Source of the DNA: Hymenochaete sp. R1
Lineage: Eukaryota; Basidiomycota; Agaricomycetes; Hymenochaetales; Hymenochaetaceae
DNA: 64,000 nucleotides
NCBI GenBank assembly: GCA_019400425.1
Contig: JAFREE010000040.1
Location: 62,001 to 126,000 of the forward strand
Direction: 5' to 3'
Position numbers and translations under genes: made by a program. Positions 49,190 through 60,582 of this stretch are shown here, one piece after another (within the stretch, counting starts at the first letter, position 1; each line of letters opens with the position of its first letter). The notes below the pieces were generated by a model. That model searched no databases, was not told the origin of the DNA, and saw only the letters and a program-made list of their open reading frames with translations.

Positions 49190-52100
49190 ATGCCCATCCC
49201 GTCTCCTTTGAAACCATTCAACTATGTTCAGGCGTCGAACTCGAATGCACAAGCTCTCGCCGTTCACCGCTGTCGTTTTGTCGACTATAACCCTGCAGCA
49301 ATAACTGCTATAGCTTTTCCACCATTGGCTCTCCCTAGCTCAAGCTCGACTTCAAGACGCCACAATACACGCCAGAAAATCAAAAGAAGGTTTGGGAGCC
49401 TTGCAGTAGGACGTGCGAATGGGAACATTGAGCTGTATGAATGGAGTATAGCCGACCATGCGCAAGAGCATACAGTGCAAGCACCTCAGGCTTGGATTCT
49501 TTCGAAAGTCAGTCCGTTAAGTCTATATTTATTCAAGCATTTCGTAACCCGATCTCTTCCTCATATAGATTCTGTATGGACCAGCGCCTTCGAAAATTGA
49601 CTCGCTGGTCTTTGCGCTTCGATATCCTCACTTTCATTCTTGTAACGAGGTTCCGTCCCTTGAGAATCTTAGGCTTTTTAGCACAGGCGGCGGGAGCGAG
49701 CTCTTGGAATGGGACATAGCAAGCGGAACCGTCAAGGTATTCCCTTTGAATGCCTTTAGTCGTGGGCGCAATATTAACGTATATTTACTCTAGCGATCAC
49801 TGAGCTCGCAAGGCGGTGTCATATGGAGTATGGCTGCGAATCCTGCTAACACACTCTTAGCTCTGGGATGCGAAGACGGGCGCGTCAGATTAATAGACAT
49901 CGCTGCAGACGAGTTCATTCATGTCCGGATGTTCGATCGCGTCAACAAATGCAGGGTTCTGAGTCTCGCATGGGGACCTCCAGCTCTACCTATACCGAAA
50001 AATGTTTCAAAAAAAGGGCAGCCGGATGAGAGTAGCGATGAAGACGATGACGGCGAATGGATAGACTCTTGGCTCGTTACAGGGGGGTCTGATAGCAGCC
50101 TGAGAAAATGGGACGTGAAGACAGGGAGAATAGTGGATAGAATGAGCACGGATAAAGCTCGTGGGGAAAGAACTTTGGTGTGGGCGGTTGGCGTACTGCC
50201 GTGAGTGACATGAGATGCTACCGAATTTCATTATTAATGTTGCATATAGCGATGGGACAATTGTCTCCGGTGACTCGCTCGGTATGGTCAAGTTTTGGGA
50301 CGGACATATGTGCACACAGCTGCAGTCTTTCTCTGCTCATGGCGCAGACGTACTGTGTCTTGCCATCGGTCCTGTCAGTACTCTATTGTGCACTGTCACG
50401 GAGTTCAAGCTGAAGGTTCATTTATCTAGGATGGAAACTCGGTATTCACCTCAGGTGTAGACCAGAAAGTCTGCCTGTTCTCGCACGTCAAGCTCTCGGG
50501 CCCCAAGGAAAGCTCTTCTAAACTAGCCCGTTCTTTTTCGTCATGGATACAAAACGTGTCGAAACGAATGCACTCGCATGATGTCCGCGCTCTTGCCGTT
50601 TGGCCTCCGCATATTCACCAAATCCATTCATTCTCATCGTCTTCAAGTCCCTTCTCCGGAGTGTCCCCTGTCCTTGCGTCAGGCGGCCTCGATGCATCAC
50701 TCGTTCTCACCCCTTGCTCGGTAGCCGGCTCCTCAAAATCGAAACTAATCAACCCGCTCGCGACGAGTGCTGCATCTACGTTCGGAGATGCGTATCATCG
50801 ACGATTGACGTATCCAACTGGTACGATGCCGTCGCTAATCCTCGCGCGATCAGCTAGACTTTTGTTGTGTGTGCGTGAGAAGAGCATAAACGTATGGAGA
50901 ATCGTGGGGAAAACTCATGCATCGAGCTCGTTAGATGCTGACTTACAGGCAGCAAACGCTATGGATATCGACGCTTCGAGGCCAATATTAAACGACCGTA
51001 GCGAGCCTATGCCGCTATCGGAGGAGGAGCAGCCCAAACACGAAAGAGTGTTGGATATGGAACTTGATACGACTACGAACCTGTGTGCAAGTGCTGCTTC
51101 AGATGATGGCCGTTGGCTCGCAGTGTCCGACGCCTACGAAGTCAAATTATTCCAGCTCTTTACGAACGAAGACGGTACGCTTCGCCCAAAGCGTGTCAAG
51201 ACGATCATGTCTATACTTCTTCTTCATCTCGCAAGTTCAGAGTCGGAAACACATGCAAAGCCAAAGGGTGGATGGGAGCCAGAAGGAGCAAGTGCATTGG
51301 GTTTTACGCCTGATAATGGGAGACTCGTGTTGGCGACGAGGAGGAGCGCGAAAGTGGTTATTATGGATCTGACGAGGAGGAACGAGGAAGGGATGGTTGA
51401 GCCAGGTGTGCTGAGGATATTTGAGCATCATGCGAAGCGGATGTCTATGCTTCCGAAGGGAAGAGTCGTGAAGGATTTGCCAGGACATGCAAACGCTAAC
51501 GGCGTGAATGGCGTCACTAACGGTGATGCGCGTAACGGACGTAGTGATGAGGAAAGCGAGGCAGATACGCATGTCGATATGGATATGCAAGGGAACAGTG
51601 ATGAAAACGATGGAGAAGACGAGGACGAGGGCGTGAAGGTGACGATCACGAAGCTGGCTCTGAGCCCAGATGGACAATGGCTCGCGACAAGTGATGACCA
51701 TTATCGGACGCACATATTTAATCTTGACTCTGTCCAGGTAATGCTCTTCCTTAACGCCTTTCTGAAAACGTGCACTAAACATCCTCCGATGAAAAGCACC
51801 ACACCCTCCTTCCAACCTCCCCCGCCCCCGTCACGGCCTTAGCCTTCTCCCCATCTCCCATTCCCTCTACCACCTCTTCCAACGCATCCGTCTCCTCCCT
51901 CACCTCAGCCAGTGACACCCTCCTCATCCTGTCCCACTCCGACGCGACCATTGATGTGTTCGATGTTGAAGCCCGACAATTTGCCCCGTGGGCAGTGCAT
52001 TTAACTCGCAGGGATCAGTTGCCGAGGCGCTGGACGGCACTACACGACGGTGTACTTGGAATCGACATCGAACCGCGAAGTGAGCCAGCATCATCATCAC

Positions 52101-52564
52101 AGCTTTCTGATTCGTCTATTACGGATGCTCAGAGGAGTAGTGGGCGACACGCATTATTTTGGGGGTCAACGTGGCTTTGTCGGATAACTCTCGACGCGCC
52201 GCCGGGGTGGGGTGACTTTATTAAGAAAAGACGACGCAATGCACCTGGACCCAACAAAACTTCCCAGTCCAACACCGCTCAACGGCAGAAATCGACCTCT
52301 AAAATAAAACATGGCGCTACAGGGGGAAGTACCAGTGCCGACCTCGACCCTCATGTTTCGCAGCATCAAGATGATACCTTCTCGCTCAGAAATAATGTTG
52401 AGAACGCCGATATACCGACGAACTTCAAGATGGTTTCACGTTACCGTACGATCTTACGTGCAGGCTTCTTGGCCGCAGGCGAACTTGTTGTCGCAGAAAG
52501 GCCTTTGGTAGACGTACTGATGGGACTTCCGCCAGCTTTCTTCAAGCCTCGATACGGAACGTGA
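49190..52564 (+). CDS. UTP4: U3 snoRNP/t-UTP WD40 protein UTP4 (cirhin) (6 exons)
   Basis: A t-UTP subunit of the small-subunit processome, needed for early 18S pre-rRNA processing in the nucleolus. Exons: 49190-49507, 49569-49736, 49794-50200, 50250-50373, 50430-51737 and 51797-52564 (about 1030 residues, longer than yeast Utp4 because of Ser/Asp/Asn-rich loops). WD40-type blocks include VHRCRFVDYNPAAITAIAF, LAVGRANGNIELYEW, LFSTGGGSELLEWDIASG, LALGCEDGRVRLIDI, WLVTGGSDSSLRKWDVKTG, TIVSGDSLGMVKFWDG, DGNSVFTSGVDQKVCLFS and KLALSPDGQWLATSDDHYRTHIFNLD. An acidic insert (ESSDEDDDGEWIDSW) follows the fourth repeat. The C-terminus ends LPPAFFKPRYGT, close to the usual end of this family. Cirhin identity is inferred from repeat order and the C-terminal segment. 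Confidence 0.88.
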
Positions 52565-52689
52565 GAAGGCGAGCGCATGCTCGCGAAAAGTACATATATA
52601 TGCATATGCTGTGTGCACATATCTGTGTTGTAATTATCTAATGCTATTTTCTGTCTGTTTTGGTTCTTTCACACTTCCCAAGCTCACGG

Positions 52690-53453
52690 CTACGCCGCCT
52701 TTGCCAACCTTTCCTTCATCTTTGCGTGCGTCTTGTCGAACTCCTCACTGCTAAACTCCTTTATCGGCCAGTGTTTCTCAAGGTGCTCGAGATCAATGAT
52801 CAACCCCTCTTCCTTGTTAGGTTTCGGTATGATATGGAAGTGCACATGGTTGACGTGCTGGAACGCAATCGCGCCGTTGTTCTGAAGGTGCAAATGATAA
52901 TCATCAGAAGGAGCATGTACGTGCGTGTAAGTCCTGGCTTACCTGGAGGACGTTAAAATCCGGTACGCCTGTGGCAATGGCTACTTTCTTCAGTACGGGG
53001 CCTATGTCAGCTAGGTACTCTTCCGGGAGGTCCAAGATCGTCCTAGCATGGACTGAGAAAAGAATTATGAGGATCAGTTCCTTGCCCGTCAAATATCTGC
53101 GATCACTTGTTCGAGTTGGACTGCTTACTCTTCGGAATGACTTGTGTATGTCCTTCAGTGGTAGGTTTGATATCCAGGAACGCCAGTCTACAACAATTTA
53201 TAAACTATGATCAGCGCGGACGGTCCACGTTTTGTACCGAAAGACGGTCATAGTTCACGTTTTGTCGGTCTCGTAAACAACCCTCGATGGTATGTTGCCT
53301 GGGGAATAATGAGATGGAGATGGTACAAAAGAGCGAGCAAATAACCCTTGACAATCTCGCAGAAGAGACACCTTTTCAAGTTATTGTCTATGTCAGAAGG
53401 CCAATAAAGAATGCACAAATCTTTCATACTTACTTTTCAACCTTAGCTGCCAT
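52690..53453 (-). CDS. HIT-family nucleotide hydrolase/transferase, HINT (HNT1)-like (6 exons)
   Basis: A histidine-triad protein of the purine nucleoside phosphoramidase (Hint/Hnt1) branch. Exons, minus strand: 53434-53453 (20 nt), 53346-53371 (26 nt), 53259-53298, 53129-53187, 52943-53052 and 52690-52881, about 148 residues. The N-terminus reads MAAKVEKCLFCEIVKG, the CxxC start typical of HIT enzymes, followed by IPSRVVYETDKTLAFLDIKPTTEGHTQVIPK. The catalytic triad motif is HVNHVHFHIIPK (H-x-H-x-H-x-x). The C-terminal extension (EHLEKHWPIKEFSSEEFDKTHAKMKERLAKAA) is helical. Five introns for a protein this small, two flanking exons under 30 nt, make automated models likely to miss the N-terminus. 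Confidence 0.9.
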
Positions 53454-54404
53454 ATCACACTTATGTTCAACAATCCCAGCTAATTTGATAGAGATAGTGT
53501 GAATGAAGAACTGATGGCACCCAGTGACGGAGATCCTTGTATGTAAGCACTCTTGGGGTACTAAGACTAAGACTAAGACTAAGACGTGCATATGCACGTA
53601 GCTTCTGCGAGCGAGTTCTGGTCGGTCGGGTCCGGATTAATCGGTCTCCTTCACTTTTTTCCTGACCAATTGAACCCAAAATATTCCCGTTCTAAGGGGA
53701 AAAAAGTTGTCAAAAGAGGTCTCTAGAAAGGATGCTTCCGAGTCCGAGCTCGATTCCTCTGAACCTGAACTCCGACACCACCTCATAATTTCTCCCCAAA
53801 TAGTCGCCTCCGAGAGGCTTTCACCGGTACCCGTCTTCCATCAAAAGCAAGGCAGTCTAGCGGAATGTGTGCATTGATGCAAAACCCCTTCGCTTGATTC
53901 GTTTCCGTATTCTACGTCTCGCTTCTTGCTAGGAACCAATAGAACGCGCAGTCCCTCCTGATCCCCTTGGCTCAGACTCCTGAAACTGGACTCAGCGGAG
54001 GGCAGAGGAACGCGAAATAATGGGTGCCTCGGTGATCGTCTCGGTTTCCCGTCCAAATTTCATCGCTTGAGATTGATGGATTTTCTTCTGGTTTATGGTC
54101 GTTGGTCAGGAGTTGAAATGTTTAGCGAGCTGATCGGTGTGCCCGCGCGAAGGCCGAAGGGACTTACGGAGGAGGTTTTGTGCTCCTTGCTCTCCTGCCT
54201 CTATCTCCTACTCTCGAACTCGATGCTTAGGTGAAAGATTCTCGCTCATTTTGCGTCGCGAGTCCGTTGGGCCCAAGATTCACGGCATAACCACCTTCTC
54301 ATCTGCTGCTTTCCCCCGTCCGCCATCATATCATACCGCGGTTCACTGTGTGGGGTCCTCCGCTTCTTGAATAGAACAAGTTGAACTTTTAGGGGATTTA
54401 AACA
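53454..54404. other. Intergenic with a CTAAGA short tandem repeat
   Basis: About 950 bp without a supportable gene. Four units of ACTAAG occur at about 53558-53584. The rest holds the promoters of the HIT gene (minus) and the seven-helix gene (plus). Confidence 0.5.
53558..53584. repeat. ACTAAG short tandem repeat, about 4 units
   Basis: Direct visible repetition of ACTAAG in intergenic DNA upstream of the HIT-family gene. Confidence 0.85.
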
Positions 54405-56066
54405 ATGACGATTCAAGTGTCCCCTATACTATCTGTACTGGCGTCGGTATGGATGGAGACGCTCTTCTATGGTATGTCCATTGCGCTTTCATAGAAAATG
54501 TATCTTTGTATGCTCAAATTTTGTTTGGCGTCTCGATGGATCGTGCAGGTATGAATATCTTGGTCTTCTCAATGGCCATCTACGCACTATTGTCGCGACA
54601 GCATGCGAAGTGGTCAACGCAGTACTTTCTCATAAGCACATCCACTCTTCTGTATGTCCTCTTCATAGCACAGAGCTCCTTCGTGCTGACAAGCCATCGA
54701 TCCTTGAACCTTTCCAGATTCCTGACTGCCACCGCGCATATTGGAGTCAACCTATGCCGCCTCATCGAGGGTTATGTTCAACCAGAGGATAAGCTATCGA
54801 TGACGAAGTACCTCCTCGATATCACCCAGCCTACTAATGTTGCGAAAACTTACCTTACGGTTTTCATTGTGAGTACATATTGTCTCAGCGTAAATTGATT
54901 GGTATGGCCTGAGTTACTTCCTTGTAGAATTTATTTTCGGATCTGCTCATTGTACGTTGAGGCTCTTCCTGATACTTTTGAGATGTGTCTTATACCTCGG
55001 AACTAGATATGGAGACTTTACATGGTCTGGGAAAAGAGATGGCTTGTGTGCATACTGCCCAGCCTCCTATGCGTTGGTCACCTTGGTATGTGTCTCCTTT
55101 GTCAAAATCTTGGTAGTAGGGTCTGACCAGCTGCCCTAGTCGTGGCCACAGTAGTAAGTGCCGTCGGCGATACGTTACACTCACTGTTAATCATATCTTT
55201 AATATCAGGTTGTGGCATACATCTCAAAAGTCACCCCAGGAGAAACAATCTTCCTCAAGAAAATTGCAACTTGGGGATCCGCACAGATGTCTCTCGCCCT
55301 CACCATGAACGTTTCCGCAACTGTTCTAATTGCCAGTCGAATCTGGTGGGTAACGCGTCCTCTGAGGGAACACGAGCCGGGGCGGATGACGCCCTACTGG
55401 CGCGTGATTGTCATCATTGTTGAGAGTGCAGCGTTTGCAGCGCTTATGCAGACTGTTGAACTGGCATTCTACGTCTCAAGCTTCCCTGGGGTGTACTTCA
55501 TCGCGGACACGACGGCGCAGATTGTCGTAAGTTTGACAGTGTCTCATGCTATAGCTGATTTTAAGGCTCATGTCTTCTGATAGGCGATGAACCCGCTTTT
55601 GATCATCGCATTTGTTGGACAGGCGCGCCGGCGCTCATCTGATGAATGGCGAGGCGCTATAGCGCACTCCGACCCTTCTACAATGTATTCAGATGACCAT
55701 TCGGGAAAGAATGGGTGTAGGAAAGATAAACTCGACTACGAGAAGCAAGAAGAGTTCCTAACGACGTTGTCATACGCTCAGGCTGAGACAACCCAGGATG
55801 AAACGGCATGCGAGTCAACGACGCCCGCACGAAGCATACCTGAGAGCACATGGACAGAATTATCGGAGATGCAGTTCGGCGAAAAGCCCCCGGAAGATGA
55901 GAGGTGGGAGAAGAGGCGGAAGAGGAGGCTGGAAAGGAAGGGTGGAGACGTTCTTGCCGCAGGTGCCATGGAGGTCGAGAAGGATGCACTTAGGAAATTT
56001 GAGTTTCGCGGGTTTGAAACTGGGAGACGAAAACCCAGCCCGGATAGATATGGCGTCGCCTTTTGA
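54405..56066 (+). CDS. Seven-helix membrane protein of an Agaricomycete-expanded family (7 exons)
   Basis: Function unknown. Exons: 54405-54471, 54549-54868, 54928-54951 (24 nt), 55007-55085, 55140-55153 (14 nt), 55209-55526 and 55584-56066, which sum to 434 residues. About seven hydrophobic segments can be followed: LSVLASVWMETLFYGMNILVFSMAIYAL, YFLISTSTLLYVLFIAQSSFV, a loop with VAKTYLTVFI, then NLFSDLLIIWRLYMVW, WLVCILPSLLCVGHLVVAT, SLALTMNVSATVLIASRIWWVTRP, VIVIIVESAAFAALMQTVELAFYV and AMNPLLIIAFVGQ. The pattern, including ETLFYG and the N-L-x-D-x-L-I-x-W-R-x-Y-x-x-W motif, matches a large mushroom family of unassigned multi-pass proteins with GPCR-like topology. The cytosolic tail of about 150 residues is polar and charged. 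The two very short exons are essential for frame and topology. Confidence 0.8.
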
Positions 56067-56596
56067 TAACCTTGGTTATTTTGCCACCTTTCGTACTCTA
56101 AATGTAGGATGGAAGATGTCTCTTGCAATGTATGTTCGTACCAAATTCAACTAGTCGGAAAGGAAGCAAAGGACTCTGTTTGCTTGTAGACTCGGAATAA
56201 ACAGCAGATGTTCGCTACGAGGTCGAGCCCTACTACAACAGAACGATATGCATAACATACTTAACCCGAATCCAAAGGACCTCGCGATAGTAGCTCATAT
56301 AATGCACGATGACCATGTCATACTGGTCATTGTTTTTTTTAAAAAAAAGTAGAACACCCGTAGAAGGGTGTAGACGAATTGACCCCGTTTGCCTGAGCCT
56401 AAGAAACCTGAGCAAGTCTTCGGCAAACTCCGAGTGGCCGCAGAAACCATCACGTGCTTTTGAGCGCCTCAATATGCATACGCGAAACCACATAACGCGT
56501 TGAGTCCATCCCTTGCCTTTCGTCCACCATCACCACTATCATCTTACAACAGTTGTCGCCGTCTTCAACTCTTCCTCAAGCACTGATACTTTCGAC
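56067..56596. promoter_or_regulatory. Promoter region of FunK1 copy 1 with CGCGAAA and ACGCGT elements
   Basis: About 530 bp. The sequence CGCGAAA lies at 56481-56487, 110 bp before the FunK1 ATG, and ACGCGT at 56495-56500. These match the yeast SCB-type (CRCGAAA) and MCB-type (ACGCGT) cell-cycle box consensus. The same CGCGAAA recurs at a similar distance upstream of the other two recognisable copies in this array. Confidence 0.5.
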
Positions 56597-59506
56597 ATGG
56601 TCAGAAATGGTTCTCCAGAAGGACCACCTCCTGCACCCGTTCCCAATTCGTCGCCTAAGAAAGGTCTCAGCGCGTCCCACCATAACACGCCCATGGTCCA
56701 GAGCGATTCAAAGGAACTGTCTCCTGACGCAGGCCAAGAAACAATGAAGAAACTAGTCAAGCTGGACCTACATTACTTTCAAAACGACATGCATCTCGAA
56801 ACCTGCTTCCTTCAGCACGTCCCGAAAGGCTTGACTCCAGTATCAGCGCTAACCTGGAAGAAAGTAAAGGACGGCGAGGACAAAAGCAAAGAAAGCGATT
56901 TCTACGACCCATTCTCTAGCTTTCTGAACAACACCCTTGACAACACCCGCGATGTGTACCGAAGCAATGGGAATAAACCAGTCGAGCGATGCGCCATGGA
57001 CTATCTCTTCCCCGCCGGCTTTAGATTTGTCAAGTACGACAAAGGCACTATCAATCCGAACGATGGTGGCCTGAAGCTTGACATTGCTGGCTGTATTCTC
57101 AAGGATCCTGAGGAAGACATAGATCGTGGACGACTCCTTGCGAACTGCTATATCTCATGGGAGAATTTGGCAACGTTCGTCGAGGTCAAAAACAAATGGA
57201 ACGAGCTCGTCATACAAGCTTGCACGTATTGCAGGAAGATATACCATTTCCAGTCGGACAGAGTCGCCGTACGCTTTCTGTTATTCGATCAAGGCGAAAA
57301 GGTTGCTGCGATCGGCGAGTCTGACCGAGGCGGAGTCTACGTTACTCGTAGGTACAAGTTGGATGTACCCTTTGAATGCGAACGATACTCCGCCATGTTG
57401 GCTGGAATGTTCTGCTCTTCGATTGACGAGCACGGCTTCAATCGTCGGGAGCAGATGGTGATGAAAGACGGTGTGCGGTCTGGCCGGATGATGCAAACCT
57501 CATTCGGTTGGTTATGGTACGCAGATGTGCTCTGCGACCGAACGGGCATCAGCGGGCGCTGCACGAAGGCTGTGAAGCTCGACTTGAAACAGGAAGCACC
57601 AGCAGAAGCAACTCCCGTCGGAGAGATTCTTGAAGAAGAACAAGTTCTATCCGAGGTTGAAGAAGAAGACGACGAGTTTGAGCCTAAACCGATATCAAAT
57701 TCAAGCAAGAAACGCTCTCATGTGTATAAGAGCGATTCTCATTCGAATAAGAAGTCAAGAAAGGCGTTTGAGCCTCGACCTCCTAGACAGAATGTAAGTA
57801 CTACTATGCTTTGTTCGTGCGTCTTCGTACTGATTTACAAATCTTCCAGCGTTCTGTCGTCAAGAAAGATGCAAGCAAGTATCCGCAATTTCTGTCTAAC
57901 GACATAAGAGAAGAGGGAGCTGATCATACTGAGGGTCCTTCAGAGGCGACGGAGACGGACGGGCTGCCCATCTGTGTCACCTCTGTTTGGAATCATGTGG
58001 AACATCTCGCGGACAGTGATCGTGATGTCGTCAGCGACCTCAAAGCTCTTCAAGATCTCCCGGATAAGATAGCCATCAATGGTCTGCCTCGATTTGGACA
58101 CAGGAGCTATGGGCGAGTAACTCGTTTTGCGCTCGGCCCGCCTGAACAGTCAAGGGATCCAGATTATGTTTATACTAACCAATACGTACAACCTGTTCGT
58201 TGTTCCTTTCCATCCAAGATAATCACTTTCTGACAACTCACTAATAGGATGAAGAAGGCGGATTGCCTGTTCACTACGCAGCAGTCACTGCCGAAACGGT
58301 CAACGAAATGTTTGCCTCTCTCGACGTCAACTGGTCTACCGCGCCCGAAGATTCAGATAGATTCCACGAAGCTTTCCTGAAGAGAAACGCAAGCAAGGAA
58401 ACAATTCTCGGATCAGACAAAAGACCACTGCCCCGACCTCATCCTCGAGTGGAAACGATCCAAGAATGTTTCACAGTTGGACGTACCATAGATAACGCTG
58501 AGAACGAAGTGGAATTCATTGGTGGTTTATTGGGAAGTTTATTTGGTAAGTGGAATTCGTTTGGCAAAGAACGTGTTTGCTTATTCTTGAAAAAGGCTAT
58601 AGGAATCTTCTTGGGATTGGGTATCAACATCGAGACATGAGCCCAGGCAATATGATTATTTTCAAACAACCCACGGAGTATTTCACGATCGTGAATGTCA
58701 AGATTAATCCGAATTAGTAAGCATCTGGCTTTTGAATCCATTCATATCGATCACTGACACGATACAGTCTTCTCATGGAGGCTCTTAGGCAACTGAAAGC
58801 CGGGAAGAAGCATCGTATCGACTTGAGGGAGGTATTCGACGTCTTGAAAATGGACAACGACGCGGTGTTTGGGTTCTTAATTGATTTCAGCTTGGCCATT
58901 AAGAGAGACCGCCAGAAGCCCGCAATAAACGGAGCGGGTCTTACGGTGCGTCCGCTTCATTCTGCCATAAATCAATCTAACAATGTTGCATAGGGAACTC
59001 GAATTTTCATGGCGATGTATGTCCTAGAGCACTTGGACTGTCGTAATTCTCCCGTTTTCGACATGGAGTCCGTCTTCTGGATCTTGCTTTACGTCCCTCT
59101 GAACCGAACCGTTCCGCTCGATCCTGCGGCTTGTGGATATGATCGAAATTTGTTGAAATTGTTACTTCCAGAAGACACCATGAGTCTCAACGCGGACGTT
59201 AGCAGCAAAACACGCATTCTTAATAGTGTACAACAAACGTGGTTCATGGCTGCTGATAGTTGCCTGTATCCTTACAAAGACCTTTTAGGGACTCTAGCAA
59301 GAAAGGTGCACATGAACTACTGGTTGGCTCAACGGCATGCCATGCAAAATACGTGGTTCAGGGAAGAAGAGGAGAACAGTGTGGTTGACGAATTCATCGA
59401 CGAGACACAGAAGTTTTACCGAAGGCTGGGGCAAATTGAGGGTGCTGTTCCGGACGGAACGACAGAAATCAACGACCCAGAGGAGCTTTCTTTGACAAAT
59501 GTGTAG
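56597..59506 (+). CDS. FunK1-type fungal protein kinase, array copy 1 (intact, 6 exons)
   Basis: FunK1 kinases are a divergent eukaryotic-kinase-like family expanded in mushrooms; substrates are unknown. Exons: 56597-57793, 57850-58194, 58248-58545, 58596-58716, 58768-58945 and 58994-59506, which sum to 883 residues. The N-terminal region (about 50-370) carries the family block LDIAGCILKDPEED, SWENLATFVEVKN, VRFLLFDQGEKVAAIGESDRGGVYVTRRYKLDVPFECERYS and a linker rich in Glu, Lys and Ser. The catalytic loop reads YQHRDMSPGNM, and the metal-binding site is IDFSLAI (DFG-like with Ser for Gly). The activation segment has GTRIFMAMYVLEH, followed by DMESVFWILLYV. HRD Asp, loop Asn and the DFx Asp are all present, so activity is plausible. 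The exon 2 donor could be at 58186 or 58195; both keep frame. Confidence 0.9.
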
Positions 59507-60582
59507 TTTTAAATGGATAAACTCACCATGGACTTTACTGTTCAAATACGGTTTCCTTTCTTTCGATTGCCCGGCGCACCCGCCTCATCTTATCTGGAGA
59601 ATATTGATATACGTATATTTTTCTCTTGCTTTTCCTTGAACCGGAAACACACTTCTTTCTTTTTTCTTGGACCAGTTTCCCTTTCTATCGTTCATGCGGT
59701 CTTCAATAATGTCTTGTTTTTCTCACTCATCATTTCGAAACGATTAACAATACTCACGTATCACATCCCTATGCATTTATGTAATCTATCACTCCGCGTT
59801 CCATTGAAATACATTATTTTCACTCATTCTCATTTTTTGCCTATGGAAATAGGATGTCCTCGTTCAATTTGAGTTGAAGGTGCTTTCGAGCATTTCGACG
59901 CGAATGCCGATCGCGTCTAACCGCTGACCAGACCAGCTTTTAGCCTTCCACCTCGCTCCCATCTTTGCTCATCTTTTACATACATTTCATTACAATTAAA
60001 ACAGCCAAATGCATATCTAAAATGGACCAGAATGACGTACTCCATTGACAATGGCCAGACAACGAGACAATGTACCCCGTCGAGGCAGTGCTCTCACATA
60101 CGAACAGTGCGTTTACATGTTATCTACTAAAAACATGGACAATGCACGTTGGCGACTTACCAGATCTCGAGCTTTTCCAATCAATTATGAGTTTGTCTTT
60201 CCGAAATCTTGACCTGCTTCGAGAAAGGTCTAAGCCTTCATCTAGATACTTCTATTTATTGGACAAGAGCTTCAGAACAGGCGCTCTCGTATTTGGCTCT
60301 CTTCGCGTTCAGTAGCAGTACTCCCATGCTTGCGTAAGGCCCGGCAGCTCTGGTTCAAATTGAGAGCCATTCAGAGTCGGCTCGGAATTAATTCGTTTTA
60401 AAATGTGGATGGGGCACGCACCTCATGCTTTCTACGCGTACGCGAAAGGGATCCCAGTTGCGACCACGACACTTCCGAGACCCCGGGCCGGGCATACGGT
60501 CTTCAACCTTCAACCACTACGTACCACGACCACAACCCTCTCATTTCCTCGAGAACCACAGCTCGTGATTTCAAGACAAGCT
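59507..60582. other. Intergenic between FunK1 copies 1 and 2, with shared upstream elements
   Basis: About 1.1 kb, T-rich after the stop. No gene supported. The last 150 bp resemble the 5' flank of copy 3 and contain ACGCGT (60434-60439) and CGCGAAA (60441-60447). Confidence 0.5.
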
